Position numbers and translations under genes: made by a program. The notes under the pieces were generated by a model. It saw nothing but the letters and a program-made list of their open reading frames with translations. It was not told where the DNA came from and made no database searches. This document shows positions 8,461-17,968 of a DNA stretch of 64,000 bases, in pieces. This DNA is from Liquorilactobacillus uvarum DSM 19971 (GTDB lineage: Bacteria > Bacillota > Bacilli > Lactobacillales > Lactobacillaceae). Every line of letters begins with the position of its first letter. Positions within the stretch are counted from its first letter, which is position 1. The stretch is taken from positions 62,001-126,000 of the forward strand of contig NZ_AZEG01000005.1 of the NCBI RefSeq assembly GCF_001434935.1, read 5' to 3'.

Positions 8461-9747
8461 TTATCCTAGATTATTTGTTTTAGTTTTGAGTTTACTAATA
8501 ATATAATCAGCAAACTCACTTGTCCCTAGCTTATGTGCATCTGTTATCTTTTGAGCAAAATCCTCTGTAACATAGTGTTGTGCAATAGCATCCGAGACAG
8601 AAGATTCGATTAATACTGCAGCTTCCGTCCAGCCAATATAATCAAACATCATCGCTCCAGATAGGATCAATGAAGTTGGATTCAATTTATTCAGGCCTGC
8701 AAATTGAGGTGCTGTGCCATGAGTAGCCTCGAAAATCGCCTGTCCTGTCTGATAATTAATATTTGCTCCTGGAGAAATACCAATTCCTCCAACCTGAGCT
8801 GCTAAAGCATCAGAGATATAGTCGCCGTTCAGATTTAAAGTAGCAACTACATCATATTGAGCAGGATTCAGCAAAGATTGTTGGAAAAAGTTATCTGCAA
8901 TTATGTCTTTAACAATGACTTTGCCATTCAGCTTAGCTGTCTCTAATTGCTGCTGTGCTGCTGCCTCACCGTTTTCTTTCTTGCTTTTTTCATAATGTGC
9001 CATCGTATAGACTTTGTCCCCAAAGCTCTCTGCTATTTCATAACCCCACTTTTTGAAGTTTCCCTCCGTTTTCTTCATAATGTTACCCTTGTGTACTAAC
9101 GTAACATTGTGTTTTCCATGCTCAAGTGCATAAGTAATTGCTGCATTAACAAGACGTTTAGTCCCTTCACTGGAAACCGGTTTGATTGCAAAAGCCGAGG
9201 TCTTCGGGAAACGTACCCTGTCAGCTAGATTTTCTTTTTCAAGCAACTTCAGCAATTCTTTTGCTGCTGTACTGCCAGAATCAAAATCTATTCCGGCATA
9301 AATATCTTCTGTATTCTCTCGAAAAACCGCTATATTGACCTTTTCCGGTTCTCTGACAGGTGATGGAGTTCCCACGTAATACCTCACAGGCCGGAAACAA
9401 GCAAATAAATCCAACTCTTGTCGCAAAGTCACATTAATAGAACGATGTCCATGTCCGACTGGCGTCGTTAATGGCCCTTTAATTGCGACAAGATATTTTC
9501 TTAAAGCTTCAACAGTTTCGTCTGGAAGCCATTTACCTGTTTTTCGATATGCATTCTCTCCTGCTAGCAATGGCAGCCAATTAACCTGCCGCTCACCCGC
9601 ATAAGCTTTTTTTACTGCTTCGTCGAAGACTTTTTTAGCAGCCTGCCAAATTTCGGGACCTATTCCATCGCCCGCTATAAAGGGGATCGTTGGAATATCT
9701 GGAGTCAAAAGTTCTCCGCCTATAATCTGAATCTTCTTAGCTTCCAT
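8461..9747 (-). CDS. icd: NADP-type isocitrate dehydrogenase
   Basis: Oxidative decarboxylation of isocitrate to 2-oxoglutarate. The 428-aa length and collinear motifs fit the homodimeric bacterial enzyme. FIAGDGIGPEIW is near residue 24 and the serine-containing substrate loop GHRSINVTLRQ near 118; TRP-region sequence FRPVRYY, FRENTEDIYAG and the C-terminal FEATHGTAPQFAG are also present. It is the last gene of a three-gene operon, 20 bases after citrate synthase. In lactobacilli this arm supplies 2-oxoglutarate for glutamate rather than feeding a full cycle; no later TCA genes are seen here. Confidence 0.95.
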   Translation of the reverse strand: MEAKKIQIIGGELLTPDIPTIPFIAGDGIGPEIWQAAKKVFDEAVKKAYAGERQVNWLPLLAGENAYRKTGKWLPDETVEALRKYLVAIKGPLTTPVGHGHRSINVTLRQELDLFACFRPVRYYVGTPSPVREPEKVNIAVFRENTEDIYAGIDFDSGSTAAKELLKLLEKENLADRVRFPKTSAFAIKPVSSEGTKRLVNAAITYALEHGKHNVTLVHKGNIMKKTEGNFKKWGYEIAESFGDKVYTMAHYEKSKKENGEAAAQQQLETAKLNGKVIVKDIIADNFFQQSLLNPAQYDVVATLNLNGDYISDALAAQVGGIGISPGANINYQTGQAIFEATHGTAPQFAGLNKLNPTSLILSGAMMFDYIGWTEAAVLIESSVSDAIAQHYVTEDFAQKITDAHKLGTSEFADYIISKLKTKTNNLG

Positions 9748-9766
9748 AACTCCTATCTCCTTCTTA

Positions 9767-10855
9767 TCAATTTTGCTGTTTTATACAATGTCGTTCCTTA
9801 GGACCAATATATTCGGAATTTGGCCTTATCAAGCACTTCTGATTACGTTGTTCAACCACGTGCGCCAGCCATCCGGCTGTCCGACAAGCCGCAAAAATCA
9901 TTGTAAAAGTTTCCTTTTTTAGTCCTAAGCAGTGGTAGATAAGTGCCGTGTAATAATCAACATTTGGATGCAATTGTTTACTTTTGAGCATATAATCAGC
10001 TAGCTGCTGTTGAATTTCAAAATATTTTTGATTATCAGTTTCTTTTGCTAACTTTTGGGCAATATCTTTCAAAATAAAGGCTCGTGGATCACCATTTTTA
10101 TAAATTCGATGACCAAATCCCATTACTTTGCGTTTATTCTGATTCTGCACTTCAACAAAACGCAACGGGTCCATCCCATTTTCTACAATTATGTTCAGCA
10201 TTTCAAAAACACGTTCATTTGCGCCGCCATGCAGTGGCCCTTTCAACGCACATACAGCAGCCGTTAAACATGAATAATAATCTGCAAATGTTGAAGAAAC
10301 TACCCTAGCTGTAAAAGTAGATGCATTAAATTCATGATCTGCGTGCAAAATCATAACCGTGTTAAACATCCTTGATAACTCAGAATCTGGACGCTTTCCT
10401 GTCAGCATATGGAGGAAGTTGTCCGCAACACCTAATGAAGGATCGAGATCAACCAATGGGTCATTATCGCGAATCCTAACTATCGCTGCTATTGCTGTCA
10501 GCATTTTTGCAAGTATTTTAGGTGGTTCATCATGCTCGACATCGTTAGTTGTTCCTAAAAGCGAAGTCGTTGTTCGCAAAATGCTCATCGGATGCTGCGG
10601 TTCTCTAGCAATATAACTCAACAAACGGATTGTTTCCGCTGGTAAAACCATCTTGTTGACCAAATCTTTCCTAAATTCCAGTAATTCAGCATGATTTGGC
10701 AAACGTGTATTCCATAACAAAAATACAACTTCCTCAAACGTTTTCTGTGCCAGCTCTTCAATCGGATAACCTGCGTACGTCAGTCTTTGATTATCTGTTG
10801 AACTGATTTTGGTCTGTCCTGCAACAACACCAGCTAAGCCTTTCGCATAACTCAT
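9767..10855 (-). CDS. Citrate synthase
   Basis: Condenses oxaloacetate and acetyl-CoA to citrate. At 362 aa it is the short Gram-positive type (CitZ/CitA-like). Catalytic-region motifs are visible: LHADHEFNASTF (histidine near residue 222), GPLHGGANE (near 258) and MGFGHRIYKNGDPRA (near 301), plus the arginine of AACRTAGWLAH near the C-terminus. AAGGAGG lies seven bases before the ATG. It is flanked by aconitase upstream (27-bp gap) and isocitrate dehydrogenase downstream, so one transcript encodes three successive steps. A 2-methylcitrate synthase is unlikely because no prp genes are present. Confidence 0.94.
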   Translation of the reverse strand: MSYAKGLAGVVAGQTKISSTDNQRLTYAGYPIEELAQKTFEEVVFLLWNTRLPNHAELLEFRKDLVNKMVLPAETIRLLSYIAREPQHPMSILRTTTSLLGTTNDVEHDEPPKILAKMLTAIAAIVRIRDNDPLVDLDPSLGVADNFLHMLTGKRPDSELSRMFNTVMILHADHEFNASTFTARVVSSTFADYYSCLTAAVCALKGPLHGGANERVFEMLNIIVENGMDPLRFVEVQNQNKRKVMGFGHRIYKNGDPRAFILKDIAQKLAKETDNQKYFEIQQQLADYMLKSKQLHPNVDYYTALIYHCLGLKKETFTMIFAACRTAGWLAHVVEQRNQKCLIRPNSEYIGPKERHCIKQQN

Positions 10856-10882
10856 CTAATCCCTCCTTATACTTGTGCCCTT

Positions 10883-13498
10883 CTATACTTCTAATTTATT
10901 TTTAACAACTAATGGCAGTATACCGTGCTCCTGATAATAAGTTCGATCAATCGGTGCATCAAATCTGATTCTGACATCAAATTTAATTGTGTGTTCTTTG
11001 CTCACTGCGCTCACATGAGCTATCTCTCCATCTGGCTGAATTGAAATTTCTTCATCACCTGTCAACCCTAACTTATCGGTCGTATCCCCTGACAGGTACT
11101 GTAATGGCAAGACACCCATCATAACCAAGTTAGAACGGTGAATTCTCTCGAAGCTTTCCGCAATAACCGCTTTAACACCTAAAAGCAAAACACCTTTAGC
11201 AGCCCAATCGCGTGAAGAACCCATACCATAATCTTTCCCGGCTAGAATAACAGTTCCGATCTGATGTTCTTTATATTCCATTGCTGCATCGTAAATCGTT
11301 GTTTCTTCTCCACTTAACCACGATTTGGTGAAACCGCCCATTTTGTCTGCAGTCAATTGATTTTGAAGCCTGATATTAGCTAACGTCCCACGCATCATAA
11401 CCTCATGATTGCCACGGCGAGATCCATACGAATTAAAATCAGCAGGATCAACTCCATGGTCCAATAAATATTTTCCCGCAGGCGTGCGTTGCCCGATAAA
11501 TCCAGCTGGTGAAATATGGTCTGTTGTAATAGAATCACCCAGCTTAGCCAAAACTCTAAGCCCCGTTAATTTTTCTTGTTTGCTCGTTTCAGAAAAGAAA
11601 TCCGGTTCAGCGATATAAGTGGACTTTTCATCCCAATGATATGTCTCGGATGTTGGAGCTTTCAGTTCATTCCACATTTTGTTTTGTTTAAAGATATCTC
11701 TATAATTATTGGAAAAGAGCTGTGGTTTAACAAACCGATGGATAACAGAACTGATTTCTTCTTGACTTGGCCACAGATCTCTAAGATATACCTCAGTACC
11801 AGTTTTTGGATCTGTTCCAAGAGGTTGCGTATCAACATTGATATTTAATGTTCCCGCAAGTGCATAGGCAACGACCAATGGCGGTGATGCTAAATAAGTA
11901 TCCTTTATCAGTGGATTAACTCTTCCTTCGAAATTACGGTTACCACTTTCAATTGCTGCAATCGGATAATTTTCATCTGCTAAACGCTCTTGCAGGCCAG
12001 TCTTCAACTTGCCTGAATTTCCAATACATGTCATACAGCCGTAACCAACAATCTGAAAACCTAAACCATCTAAATAACGTTGTAGGTCTGCAGCTGCAAG
12101 ATAATCTGTCACAACTCGAGACCCCGGTGAAAATGACGTTTTAACATACTTGGGAACCTTCAAACCTGCCGCAATAGCATTCTTTGCAATCAGAGCAGCT
12201 GCGATCAGTACTTCAGGATTTGAAGTATTGGTACAACTCGTAATTGCTGCTAAGCCTAAATCGCCTGGAAGTAAATTAAAATGTTCGCCCTCTACTTCAA
12301 CGGGATAATTCTGAAGATCAGCATACTCTGTAAATTGGTGCGGTAAATTTTCAAGATAAACAGAGTCTTGCGGACGTTTTGGTCCAGCGACATTGCTACG
12401 GACGGTTGATAGGTCCAATTCTTCATATTCTGAGTAATGTCGAACGTCGTCTTGCTCAACATTATACATAAAGTGATTTGCATCGGCATAATCTCTAACT
12501 AACTGAATCTGTTCTGGGGTGCGGTCAGTTAATTTCAAATACGCCAAGGTTTGTTCATCAATTGGGAAGAAACCACATGTTGCTCCATATTCAGGAGCCA
12601 TGTTGGCAATCGTTGCACGATTTGCCAAAGGAAGGGACGCCAATCCTGGTCCGTAAAACTCAACAAACTTGCCAACAACATTATGCTCACGTAGCAGTCG
12701 AGTCAGTGTAAGTGCCAGATCCGTTGCTGTCGCAGTTGCAGACAGTTTTCCAGTTAATTTAACTCCCACAACTTTTGGCATTGGAAAATAAGATTCTTGT
12801 CCTAGCATACTTGCTTCGGCTTCGATTCCCCCAACTCCCCAGCCAAGGACTCCTAGACCATTAATCATCGTAGTATGTGAATCGGTTCCAACTAATGTAT
12901 CTGGAAAAGCTACTCTATCCTCTCCGTTCGTGTAGCGTACTACTGAAGATAGATATTCAAGATTGACTTGATGAATTATCCCTGTATCAGGTGGAATAAT
13001 AGTTAAGTTATCAAAACTATTTTGTGCCCATTTTAGAAAAGTATATCTTTCTTTATTTCGTCTAAACTCTTGTTCAACATTGTGTGTAAATGCCTCTTCA
13101 CTGCCTGCCATATCTACTTGAACAGAATGATCAATCACAAGATGGACAGGAACATCCGGATTAATCTTCTCGACATCCCCACCACGTCGCTTAACTTCTT
13201 CACGCATTGCAGCTAAGTCAACAAGAGCTGGAACTCCAGTAAAGTCTTGTAAAACAACTCGTTCTGGCTTATATGGAACATCAAACTCATGTTTCTTATC
13301 CCAGTCTACAAAAGTTTCAAGAAACTGTTTCATTTCAGGGTGCGTCGCACTATGCCGCAAAGTCAGTTCTAGAAGAACACGAATTGAATAGGGTAATGTT
13401 TCAACATTTTGTTGCTTATTCTGCATAAATGAAACAATGTCATAATAACTATATTTTTGACCACTAGATTTAAAATCCTTTTTGTAATCAGAAATCAT
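10883..13498 (-). CDS. acnA: Aconitate hydratase
   Basis: Iron-sulfur enzyme isomerising citrate to isocitrate; first gene of the acn-cit-icd operon. The 871-aa length matches AcnA/IRP1-type aconitases. Cluster cysteines lie in ITSCTNTSNP (about residue 425) and GYGCMTCIGNSG (about 490). The swivel-domain segments DSITTDHISPAG and GKDYGMGSSRDWAAKG, with the active-site serine, are intact. AGGTG lies seven bases upstream of the ATG. A minus-strand TTGTTT / TAGAAT pair with a 16-base spacer, about 70 bases upstream, may be the promoter. AcnA proteins can also bind RNA when the cluster is lost; nothing here tests that. Confidence 0.96.
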   Translation of the reverse strand: MISDYKKDFKSSGQKYSYYDIVSFMQNKQQNVETLPYSIRVLLELTLRHSATHPEMKQFLETFVDWDKKHEFDVPYKPERVVLQDFTGVPALVDLAAMREEVKRRGGDVEKINPDVPVHLVIDHSVQVDMAGSEEAFTHNVEQEFRRNKERYTFLKWAQNSFDNLTIIPPDTGIIHQVNLEYLSSVVRYTNGEDRVAFPDTLVGTDSHTTMINGLGVLGWGVGGIEAEASMLGQESYFPMPKVVGVKLTGKLSATATATDLALTLTRLLREHNVVGKFVEFYGPGLASLPLANRATIANMAPEYGATCGFFPIDEQTLAYLKLTDRTPEQIQLVRDYADANHFMYNVEQDDVRHYSEYEELDLSTVRSNVAGPKRPQDSVYLENLPHQFTEYADLQNYPVEVEGEHFNLLPGDLGLAAITSCTNTSNPEVLIAAALIAKNAIAAGLKVPKYVKTSFSPGSRVVTDYLAAADLQRYLDGLGFQIVGYGCMTCIGNSGKLKTGLQERLADENYPIAAIESGNRNFEGRVNPLIKDTYLASPPLVVAYALAGTLNINVDTQPLGTDPKTGTEVYLRDLWPSQEEISSVIHRFVKPQLFSNNYRDIFKQNKMWNELKAPTSETYHWDEKSTYIAEPDFFSETSKQEKLTGLRVLAKLGDSITTDHISPAGFIGQRTPAGKYLLDHGVDPADFNSYGSRRGNHEVMMRGTLANIRLQNQLTADKMGGFTKSWLSGEETTIYDAAMEYKEHQIGTVILAGKDYGMGSSRDWAAKGVLLLGVKAVIAESFERIHRSNLVMMGVLPLQYLSGDTTDKLGLTGDEEISIQPDGEIAHVSAVSKEHTIKFDVRIRFDAPIDRTYYQEHGILPLVVKNKLEV

Positions 13499-13732
13499 TT
13501 TTACACCTAGATTCTTTTTTAATTAAAAAGCAACTTGTTTTTTAATCATTCTAACATAATTATAATTACAAACAATGTCACACATGACTCCGTTAATGGA
13601 CATATAATGCAAACCTTTTACAACAGACCTCCATAACTTTCTTTTATCAAGCTAAACACCTCACAAACTTATTATAATTACATCAAACACCGATAAATAA
13701 TTTAAATATTAAGCAAGCCTATTTTCAAAAAA

Positions 13733-13768
13733 AGAACTTAGCTTACATAATTATGTAAGCTAAGTTCT
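13733..13768 (-). terminator. Terminator of the VOC gene
   Basis: A perfect 36-base palindrome (arms AGAACTTAGCTTACATAA / TTATGTAAGCTAAGTTCT) followed on the minus strand by a T run. It lies right after the VOC gene and also separates it from the acnA promoter. Confidence 0.85.
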
Positions 13769-13779
13769 GATTATTCTCG

Positions 13780-14166
13780 TTATTCATGAACCTCAAGCGG
13801 CAATCCATCCGGATCGAAAAAAAAAGTCATTTTTTTATGTGTAAAATCATCCCTTCTCACAGGTTCGGTTGGAATTCCTAACTGGTTTAAACGTTTTACA
13901 GCCTTATCCACATCTAACACAGTAAATGCCAAGTGCCTTAATCCGCAAGCTTCTCCTTCCGGATAAGTAGATCTCGCGGGCGCATTTGCCTTAATAAAAA
14001 CTTCTAACATCAGTCCATTTTTTTGAAGATCTATTTTAATATCTCCTTTGGACTCTCTTCGATGCTGTGCGATAATTTCAAAATCCAGTTTGGTCACATA
14101 AAAATCTAAAGTTCTTTTCAAATCATGCCCAATTATTGCAATATGATGTATTCCTTCAAACTCCAT
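13780..14166 (-). CDS. VOC/glyoxalase-family protein
   Basis: Small metal-dependent VOC-fold protein, 128 aa. The ATG at 14166 has GGAG eight bases upstream; a GTG at 14175 abuts the same site. Paired beta-alpha-beta modules show HHIAIIGHDLKRTLDFYV at the start (metal histidine), GLRHLAFTVLDVD in the middle (second histidine), and FFFDPDGLPLEVHE at the end (metal glutamate). It resembles the GloA2/YwbC-like lactoylglutathione-lyase-related group, but the substrate is unknown. It follows a MerR regulator by 26 bases on the same strand, so that regulator probably controls it. Confidence 0.85.
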   Translation of the reverse strand: MEFEGIHHIAIIGHDLKRTLDFYVTKLDFEIIAQHRRESKGDIKIDLQKNGLMLEVFIKANAPARSTYPEGEACGLRHLAFTVLDVDKAVKRLNQLGIPTEPVRRDDFTHKKMTFFFDPDGLPLEVHE

Positions 14167-14192
14167 GATAATCACTCCAATCCGACTTTAAA

Positions 14193-14636
14193 TTATTCAT
14201 CAGTATCTGGCTTGACCCTTGTTTCAAAATAACAACCATTTTCATCGACCACTCCGTACACCTTTTTTTGCTGATTTTCATCAAAACACCCTAAATCAAT
14301 TACACCATACTCTTTTTCGGCATCCGTTATTTCGACTTTTTCAACTTTTTCCATAATAAATTTTTTCCAAATTTCAAACTTTTGTCGCAATTTTTCGGCT
14401 TGTTCCACAGATTTGGCTAGAGTATATCCTTCATCCAGATATCGCTTAATCGCTTGAACCTTATACGACATCTCAAACTTATATTTGCGAGTTGTATTTT
14501 TTTTACTTGGAACAGCCTGAATATACCCCTTTTCTTCCCAATATCTAAGTTGTCTTGCAGAAACTCCAGTTATTTTGCTGAGATCTCCGATACCAACAAT
14601 GACATCTGCTTTCAGAGATAATTTTTTACCGTTCAT
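14193..14636 (-). CDS. MerR-family regulator
   Basis: 147-aa transcription factor with an N-terminal winged helix (GIGDLSKITGVSARQLRYWE, about residues 16-35, then EKGYIQ). A helical linker follows. The C-terminal region (DENQQKKVYGVVDENGCYFETRV) is short and contains few cysteines, so metal sensing is not indicated. The start is ATG 14636, ten bases after GGAGG; TTG at 14639 is possible. It is the first gene of a pair with the VOC protein. The ligand is unknown. Confidence 0.85.
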   Translation of the reverse strand: MNGKKLSLKADVIVGIGDLSKITGVSARQLRYWEEKGYIQAVPSKKNTTRKYKFEMSYKVQAIKRYLDEGYTLAKSVEQAEKLRQKFEIWKKFIMEKVEKVEITDAEKEYGVIDLGCFDENQQKKVYGVVDENGCYFETRVKPDTDE

Positions 14637-14817
14637 CAAACTTCGTCCTCCGCCTTTATTCTATATAATACAATATTGAAAGAACATTTGCTTCCAAATA
14701 AGATTTGTTTCCTAGACATTTTATTAAAATGTAATTATATGTTTACGCTTTCTTTAGACTTTAGTAATATGCTACACTGTGGATAGTTAAATTAAATATC
14801 AAGGATGTGCATCTGTA

Positions 14818-15066
14818 ATGAATACTACTAACAATATTGTACCTGCACAAGTAATTGCGTTAAAAAAACAACGAGTGATATTAAAAACTGAAACAAATGA
14901 AGTTATCACTGTCAATGTCTCGAAGGGAAAAAAGAAAGATAAAGTCTTTATGCTAACAATGGCTGATTTGCTAAGAAGCGGTCTTTGGATTCCGGTTAAT
15001 CGTACTCTCCGCCAACTAATGCGCTATGACTGGCTTGATACACCAGTTAAAAGTTACGCTTTCTAA
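14818..15066 (+). CDS. Small protein of unknown function (82 aa)
   Basis: Not recognised. The protein starts with a beta-rich stretch (VPAQVIALKKQRVILKTETN) that could form a small barrel, then a lysine-rich turn (SKGKKKDK) and a helical, tryptophan-containing C-terminus. It is predicted soluble and basic. AAGGA lies twelve bases upstream of the ATG. It stands alone between the divergent MerR gene and the lytSR operon and is closed by a strong terminator, which supports real expression. Confidence 0.6.
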   Translation: MNTTNNIVPAQVIALKKQRVILKTETNEVITVNVSKGKKKDKVFMLTMADLLRSGLWIPVNRTLRQLMRYDWLDTPVKSYAF

Positions 15067-15131
15067 CAGCAACGAAATTTGACTTGCGACAGATTACTTT
15101 CATACAATAATTACAAAAAATAAATAGCAAG

Positions 15132-15170
15132 ACCTGCGACAGAATACCCTTTCTGCTGCGGGTTTTTTTA
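15132..15170 (+). terminator. Terminator after the 82-aa gene
   Basis: ACCTGCGACAGAA pairs with TTCTGCTGCGGGT (13 bp, one mismatch), followed by a seven-base T run. The rest of 15067-15371 holds only AT-rich leader before lytS. Confidence 0.8.
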
Positions 15171-15371
15171 TAGTATTTTATTGAGTGTCTCCTAGTCTTT
15201 TTGCCTCACTATAATCACCTAATAAGCAAGTTTCACCATGGACCTGCTAATCAACACAGCCGTTATTTTCACTAGTATGTCAACGCTTCATAGCATATTA
15301 TTTGTCAAAGTGCTACGATAAATTAAGAATTGATTTCACCTAAATTAAATTAGGAAAGGAGCCAATATACC

Positions 15372-17096
15372 TTGTTCACCCTCTTTGTTCTTTTACTTCA
15401 GCGTTTAGGGATTATTCTAGTACTTTCTTTTTTGCTGGTTAATGTTCCTTTTTTTAGAAAACTAATCACAAAAAAAACGACTAAAGCTCAAATTGCATTG
15501 ATTCTTATTTTTTCAATTTTCGCTGTAATTTCAAACTTAACCGGCGTTGAAATTACCCAAAACAATACCTTGATTCAAACCCCTTTTTTAACCGGTCTAC
15601 CTCAATCTGATTCAATTGCTAATACCCGGACACTAGTCATCACTGTTGCCGGCATTGTCGGTGGTCCAATTGTCGGTGGTGTTGTTGGTTTTCTCGGTGG
15701 AATCCACCGTGTGCTCCAAGGCAACTTCTCAGATTACTTTTACATCGTAAGCTCAACATTCGTTGGCTGGACTATTGGTTTGATTGGGAAAAGTATAAAA
15801 ACACATAATACTTACCCTAGGCCATGGTTAACAGCCCTTTTAGGTATTTTGGCTGAGTCCATCCAAATGGTTTTTATCGGTATTTTCAGCGGCTTAGCGC
15901 TTGTAAAATTAATTTTTATTCCTATGCTTCTACTAAATAGTATCGGTGCTGCTGTGTTCGTCTCAATCTTAAATGCTTATCTCTCTAACGAACAGCAATT
16001 GAAGGCTGTCCAAACACACGATGTCTTAAATCTGACTAATAAAACACTTCCCTACTTTCGCCAAGGATTGAACATCAATTCTGCTCAAAAAGCCTGCACT
16101 ATCATTAAACGCTATACTAACTTTGATGCCATTGGAATCACTGATCGCATCAATGTTCTTGCTCATGTTGGTGCCGGTGAGAGTCATCATGTTGCTGGTC
16201 AAGCTGTACTAACTGATCTTTCTAAACATGTAATTGCCAGTGGTGAAACTAAGTATGCTTATCACAAAGAAGAAATTGGCTGTCCTCATCAAGGCTGTCC
16301 ACTAGCATCAGCGATTGTTTTGCCACTCAAAGTAAATGAAAAAACAATCGGTGCTTTGAAAATGTACTTTACTAAAGCTGAAAGACTTACATCTGTTGAA
16401 GAAAATTTAGCAAAAGGGCTGGCCTCGATCTTCTCAAGTCAACTGGCCTTAGGACTGGCAGAAGAACAGTCTAAGCTAATTAGTGATGCAGAAATAAAAT
16501 CATTACAAGCCCAAATAAATCCGCACTTTTTTTTCAATGCTATCAATACGATTAGTGCGCTAATGCGTACAGATGTTGATAAAGCACGTACTGCCCTCCT
16601 GCAGCTTAGTACTTTCTTCCGTTCAAGCCTACAAGGAGTCCAAGAAACAGAAATTCCGCTGCAACAGGAGCAAGAACATGTAAATTCCTATATGTCTCTT
16701 GAACAAACACGTTTCCCTCAAAAGTACAATGTAAGTTATGATATTCAAGCAGATCCAACAGTAAAGATCCCACCATTCTGTTTACAGGTTTTGGTTGAAA
16801 ATTCGGTTAAACATGCTTTCCCGAATCGTAAAAACGGCAATGAGATTCATATTTCTGTCAAAAAAGAAAAAACTAGTTTGCAAGTGGCAGTCACAGATAA
16901 TGGAGTCGGGATCAGAAAGGACTTGCTTAAACGCCTCGGTCAAGAAACCATCGCATCCTCAACAGGAACGGGCACCGCACTTGCCAACCTAAACCGGCGT
17001 TTGATTGGCCTTTATGGCAACGAAAGCCATCTTCAAATCACAAGCACAGATTCAGGCACAACTATTAAAATAATGATCCCTCTCAAGGAGGCTTAA
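15372..17096 (+). CDS. lytS: LytS-type sensor histidine kinase
   Basis: Membrane sensor kinase that, with LytR, controls lrgAB in response to membrane-potential or carbon-overflow signals. It begins at TTG 15372, ten bases after AAAGGAG, giving the typical hydrophobic LytS start. The first ~200 residues contain the multi-pass 5TM-5TMR_LYT domain with its glycine-rich GIVGGPIVGGVVGFLGGIHR. A GAF-like domain follows (about 215-350). The HisKA_5 box ALQAQINPHFFFNAINTI, which carries the phospho-histidine, is near 375, and the C-terminal ATPase has VENSVKHAF and DNGVGI. The 574-aa length is normal. lytR begins two bases after its stop. Confidence 0.94.
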   Translation: MFTLFVLLLQRLGIILVLSFLLVNVPFFRKLITKKTTKAQIALILIFSIFAVISNLTGVEITQNNTLIQTPFLTGLPQSDSIANTRTLVITVAGIVGGPIVGGVVGFLGGIHRVLQGNFSDYFYIVSSTFVGWTIGLIGKSIKTHNTYPRPWLTALLGILAESIQMVFIGIFSGLALVKLIFIPMLLLNSIGAAVFVSILNAYLSNEQQLKAVQTHDVLNLTNKTLPYFRQGLNINSAQKACTIIKRYTNFDAIGITDRINVLAHVGAGESHHVAGQAVLTDLSKHVIASGETKYAYHKEEIGCPHQGCPLASAIVLPLKVNEKTIGALKMYFTKAERLTSVEENLAKGLASIFSSQLALGLAEEQSKLISDAEIKSLQAQINPHFFFNAINTISALMRTDVDKARTALLQLSTFFRSSLQGVQETEIPLQQEQEHVNSYMSLEQTRFPQKYNVSYDIQADPTVKIPPFCLQVLVENSVKHAFPNRKNGNEIHISVKKEKTSLQVAVTDNGVGIRKDLLKRLGQETIASSTGTGTALANLNRRLIGLYGNESHLQITSTDSGTTIKIMIPLKEA

Positions 17097-17098
17097 AA

Positions 17099-17839
17099 AT
17101 GGATATACTGATTGTCGACGATGAACCCTTATCTAGAAACGAGTTATCATACTTGCTCACACAAAACATTACTGTTGGTAAAGTTATGGAAGCCGACGGA
17201 ATCAAAGAGGCTCTTTCCATCTTGCTCACACAAAAAATTGATTTGATTTTCCTAGATATTTCTTTGAATGAAGAAAATGGTTTTACACTTGCAAAGGAAC
17301 TTAAACAGCTTATCAATCCCCCACTGGTAATATTTGCAACAGCCTATGATAAATATGCAATTCAAGCCTTCGACATCAATGCTATTGATTATGTGCTCAA
17401 ACCGTTCGAGCAGACTCGTGTCAACCAAGCTCTAAAAAAAGCAAATACTGCTTTAGTGAATCGCGATCGTTCAAATAAACAGGATAAAGATTCCTCTCCT
17501 CAAAATATGGCTGACTTCATTACACTCACAGCCGACGAAAAGACTGCCGTCATCAAAACGAAGGACATTATTTCTGCAACAGTTGAAAACGGGCTCCTGA
17601 CTGTTACAACAAATTCAAACCATAACTTTGTTTCACATGAAACATTGAGCTGGATCAAAGGACAGTTGGATCCACAAAAATTTATGCAAGTTCACCGCAG
17701 CGCGATTGTCTGCCTTGAATACATCCGTGAAATCCAACCATGGTTCAACCACACATTCGTTCTAATTTTGACAAATAACGCACGTATACCTGTGGGGCGT
17801 TCGTTCATGAAAGAATTAAAGCAACGTTTGAATATGTAG
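17099..17839 (+). CDS. lytR: LytTR-family response regulator
   Basis: Response regulator paired with LytS. The receiver domain (about residues 1-120) has the acidic pair DDEP, the phospho-aspartate in LIFLDISL near residue 54 and lysine in YVLKPFEQ near 100. The C-terminal LytTR DNA-binding domain spans about 140-246 (MQVHRSAIVCLEYIREIQPW, IPVGRSF). It ends before an independent terminator, and its expected target lrgAB starts 130 bases downstream. A 16-bp parS-like site lies inside the coding sequence at 17629-17644. Confidence 0.94.
   Translation: MDILIVDDEPLSRNELSYLLTQNITVGKVMEADGIKEALSILLTQKIDLIFLDISLNEENGFTLAKELKQLINPPLVIFATAYDKYAIQAFDINAIDYVLKPFEQTRVNQALKKANTALVNRDRSNKQDKDSSPQNMADFITLTADEKTAVIKTKDIISATVENGLLTVTTNSNHNFVSHETLSWIKGQLDPQKFMQVHRSAIVCLEYIREIQPWFNHTFVLILTNNARIPVGRSFMKELKQRLNM
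17629..17644. promoter_or_regulatory. parS-like site 1 (inside lytR)
   Basis: TGTTTCACATGAAACA differs from the ParB/Spo0J consensus TGTTNCACGTGAAACA at one central base. The identical 16-mer recurs at 44274-44289 on the other side of dnaA. The assignment is from consensus and placement only; no parB gene lies in the window. Confidence 0.5.
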
Positions 17840-17898
17840 ATAGGCTAGCTATTAACATGTTATTTTTCATCATTCACAGGCCATTTTTTGCATTTAAG

Positions 17899-17927
17899 CA
17901 CAAAAACGGTCTTTTTGTGTGTTTTTT
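17899..17927 (+). terminator. Terminator of lytSR
   Basis: CACAAAAA / TTTTTGTG stem with a five-base loop, then a six-base T run. The remaining ~40 bases before lrgA must hold the lrgAB promoter (a TATGAT lies at 17932-17937). Confidence 0.7.
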
Positions 17928-17968
17928 ATTTATGATAAAAGTATAAAAACACGAGAGGATGATGAATT

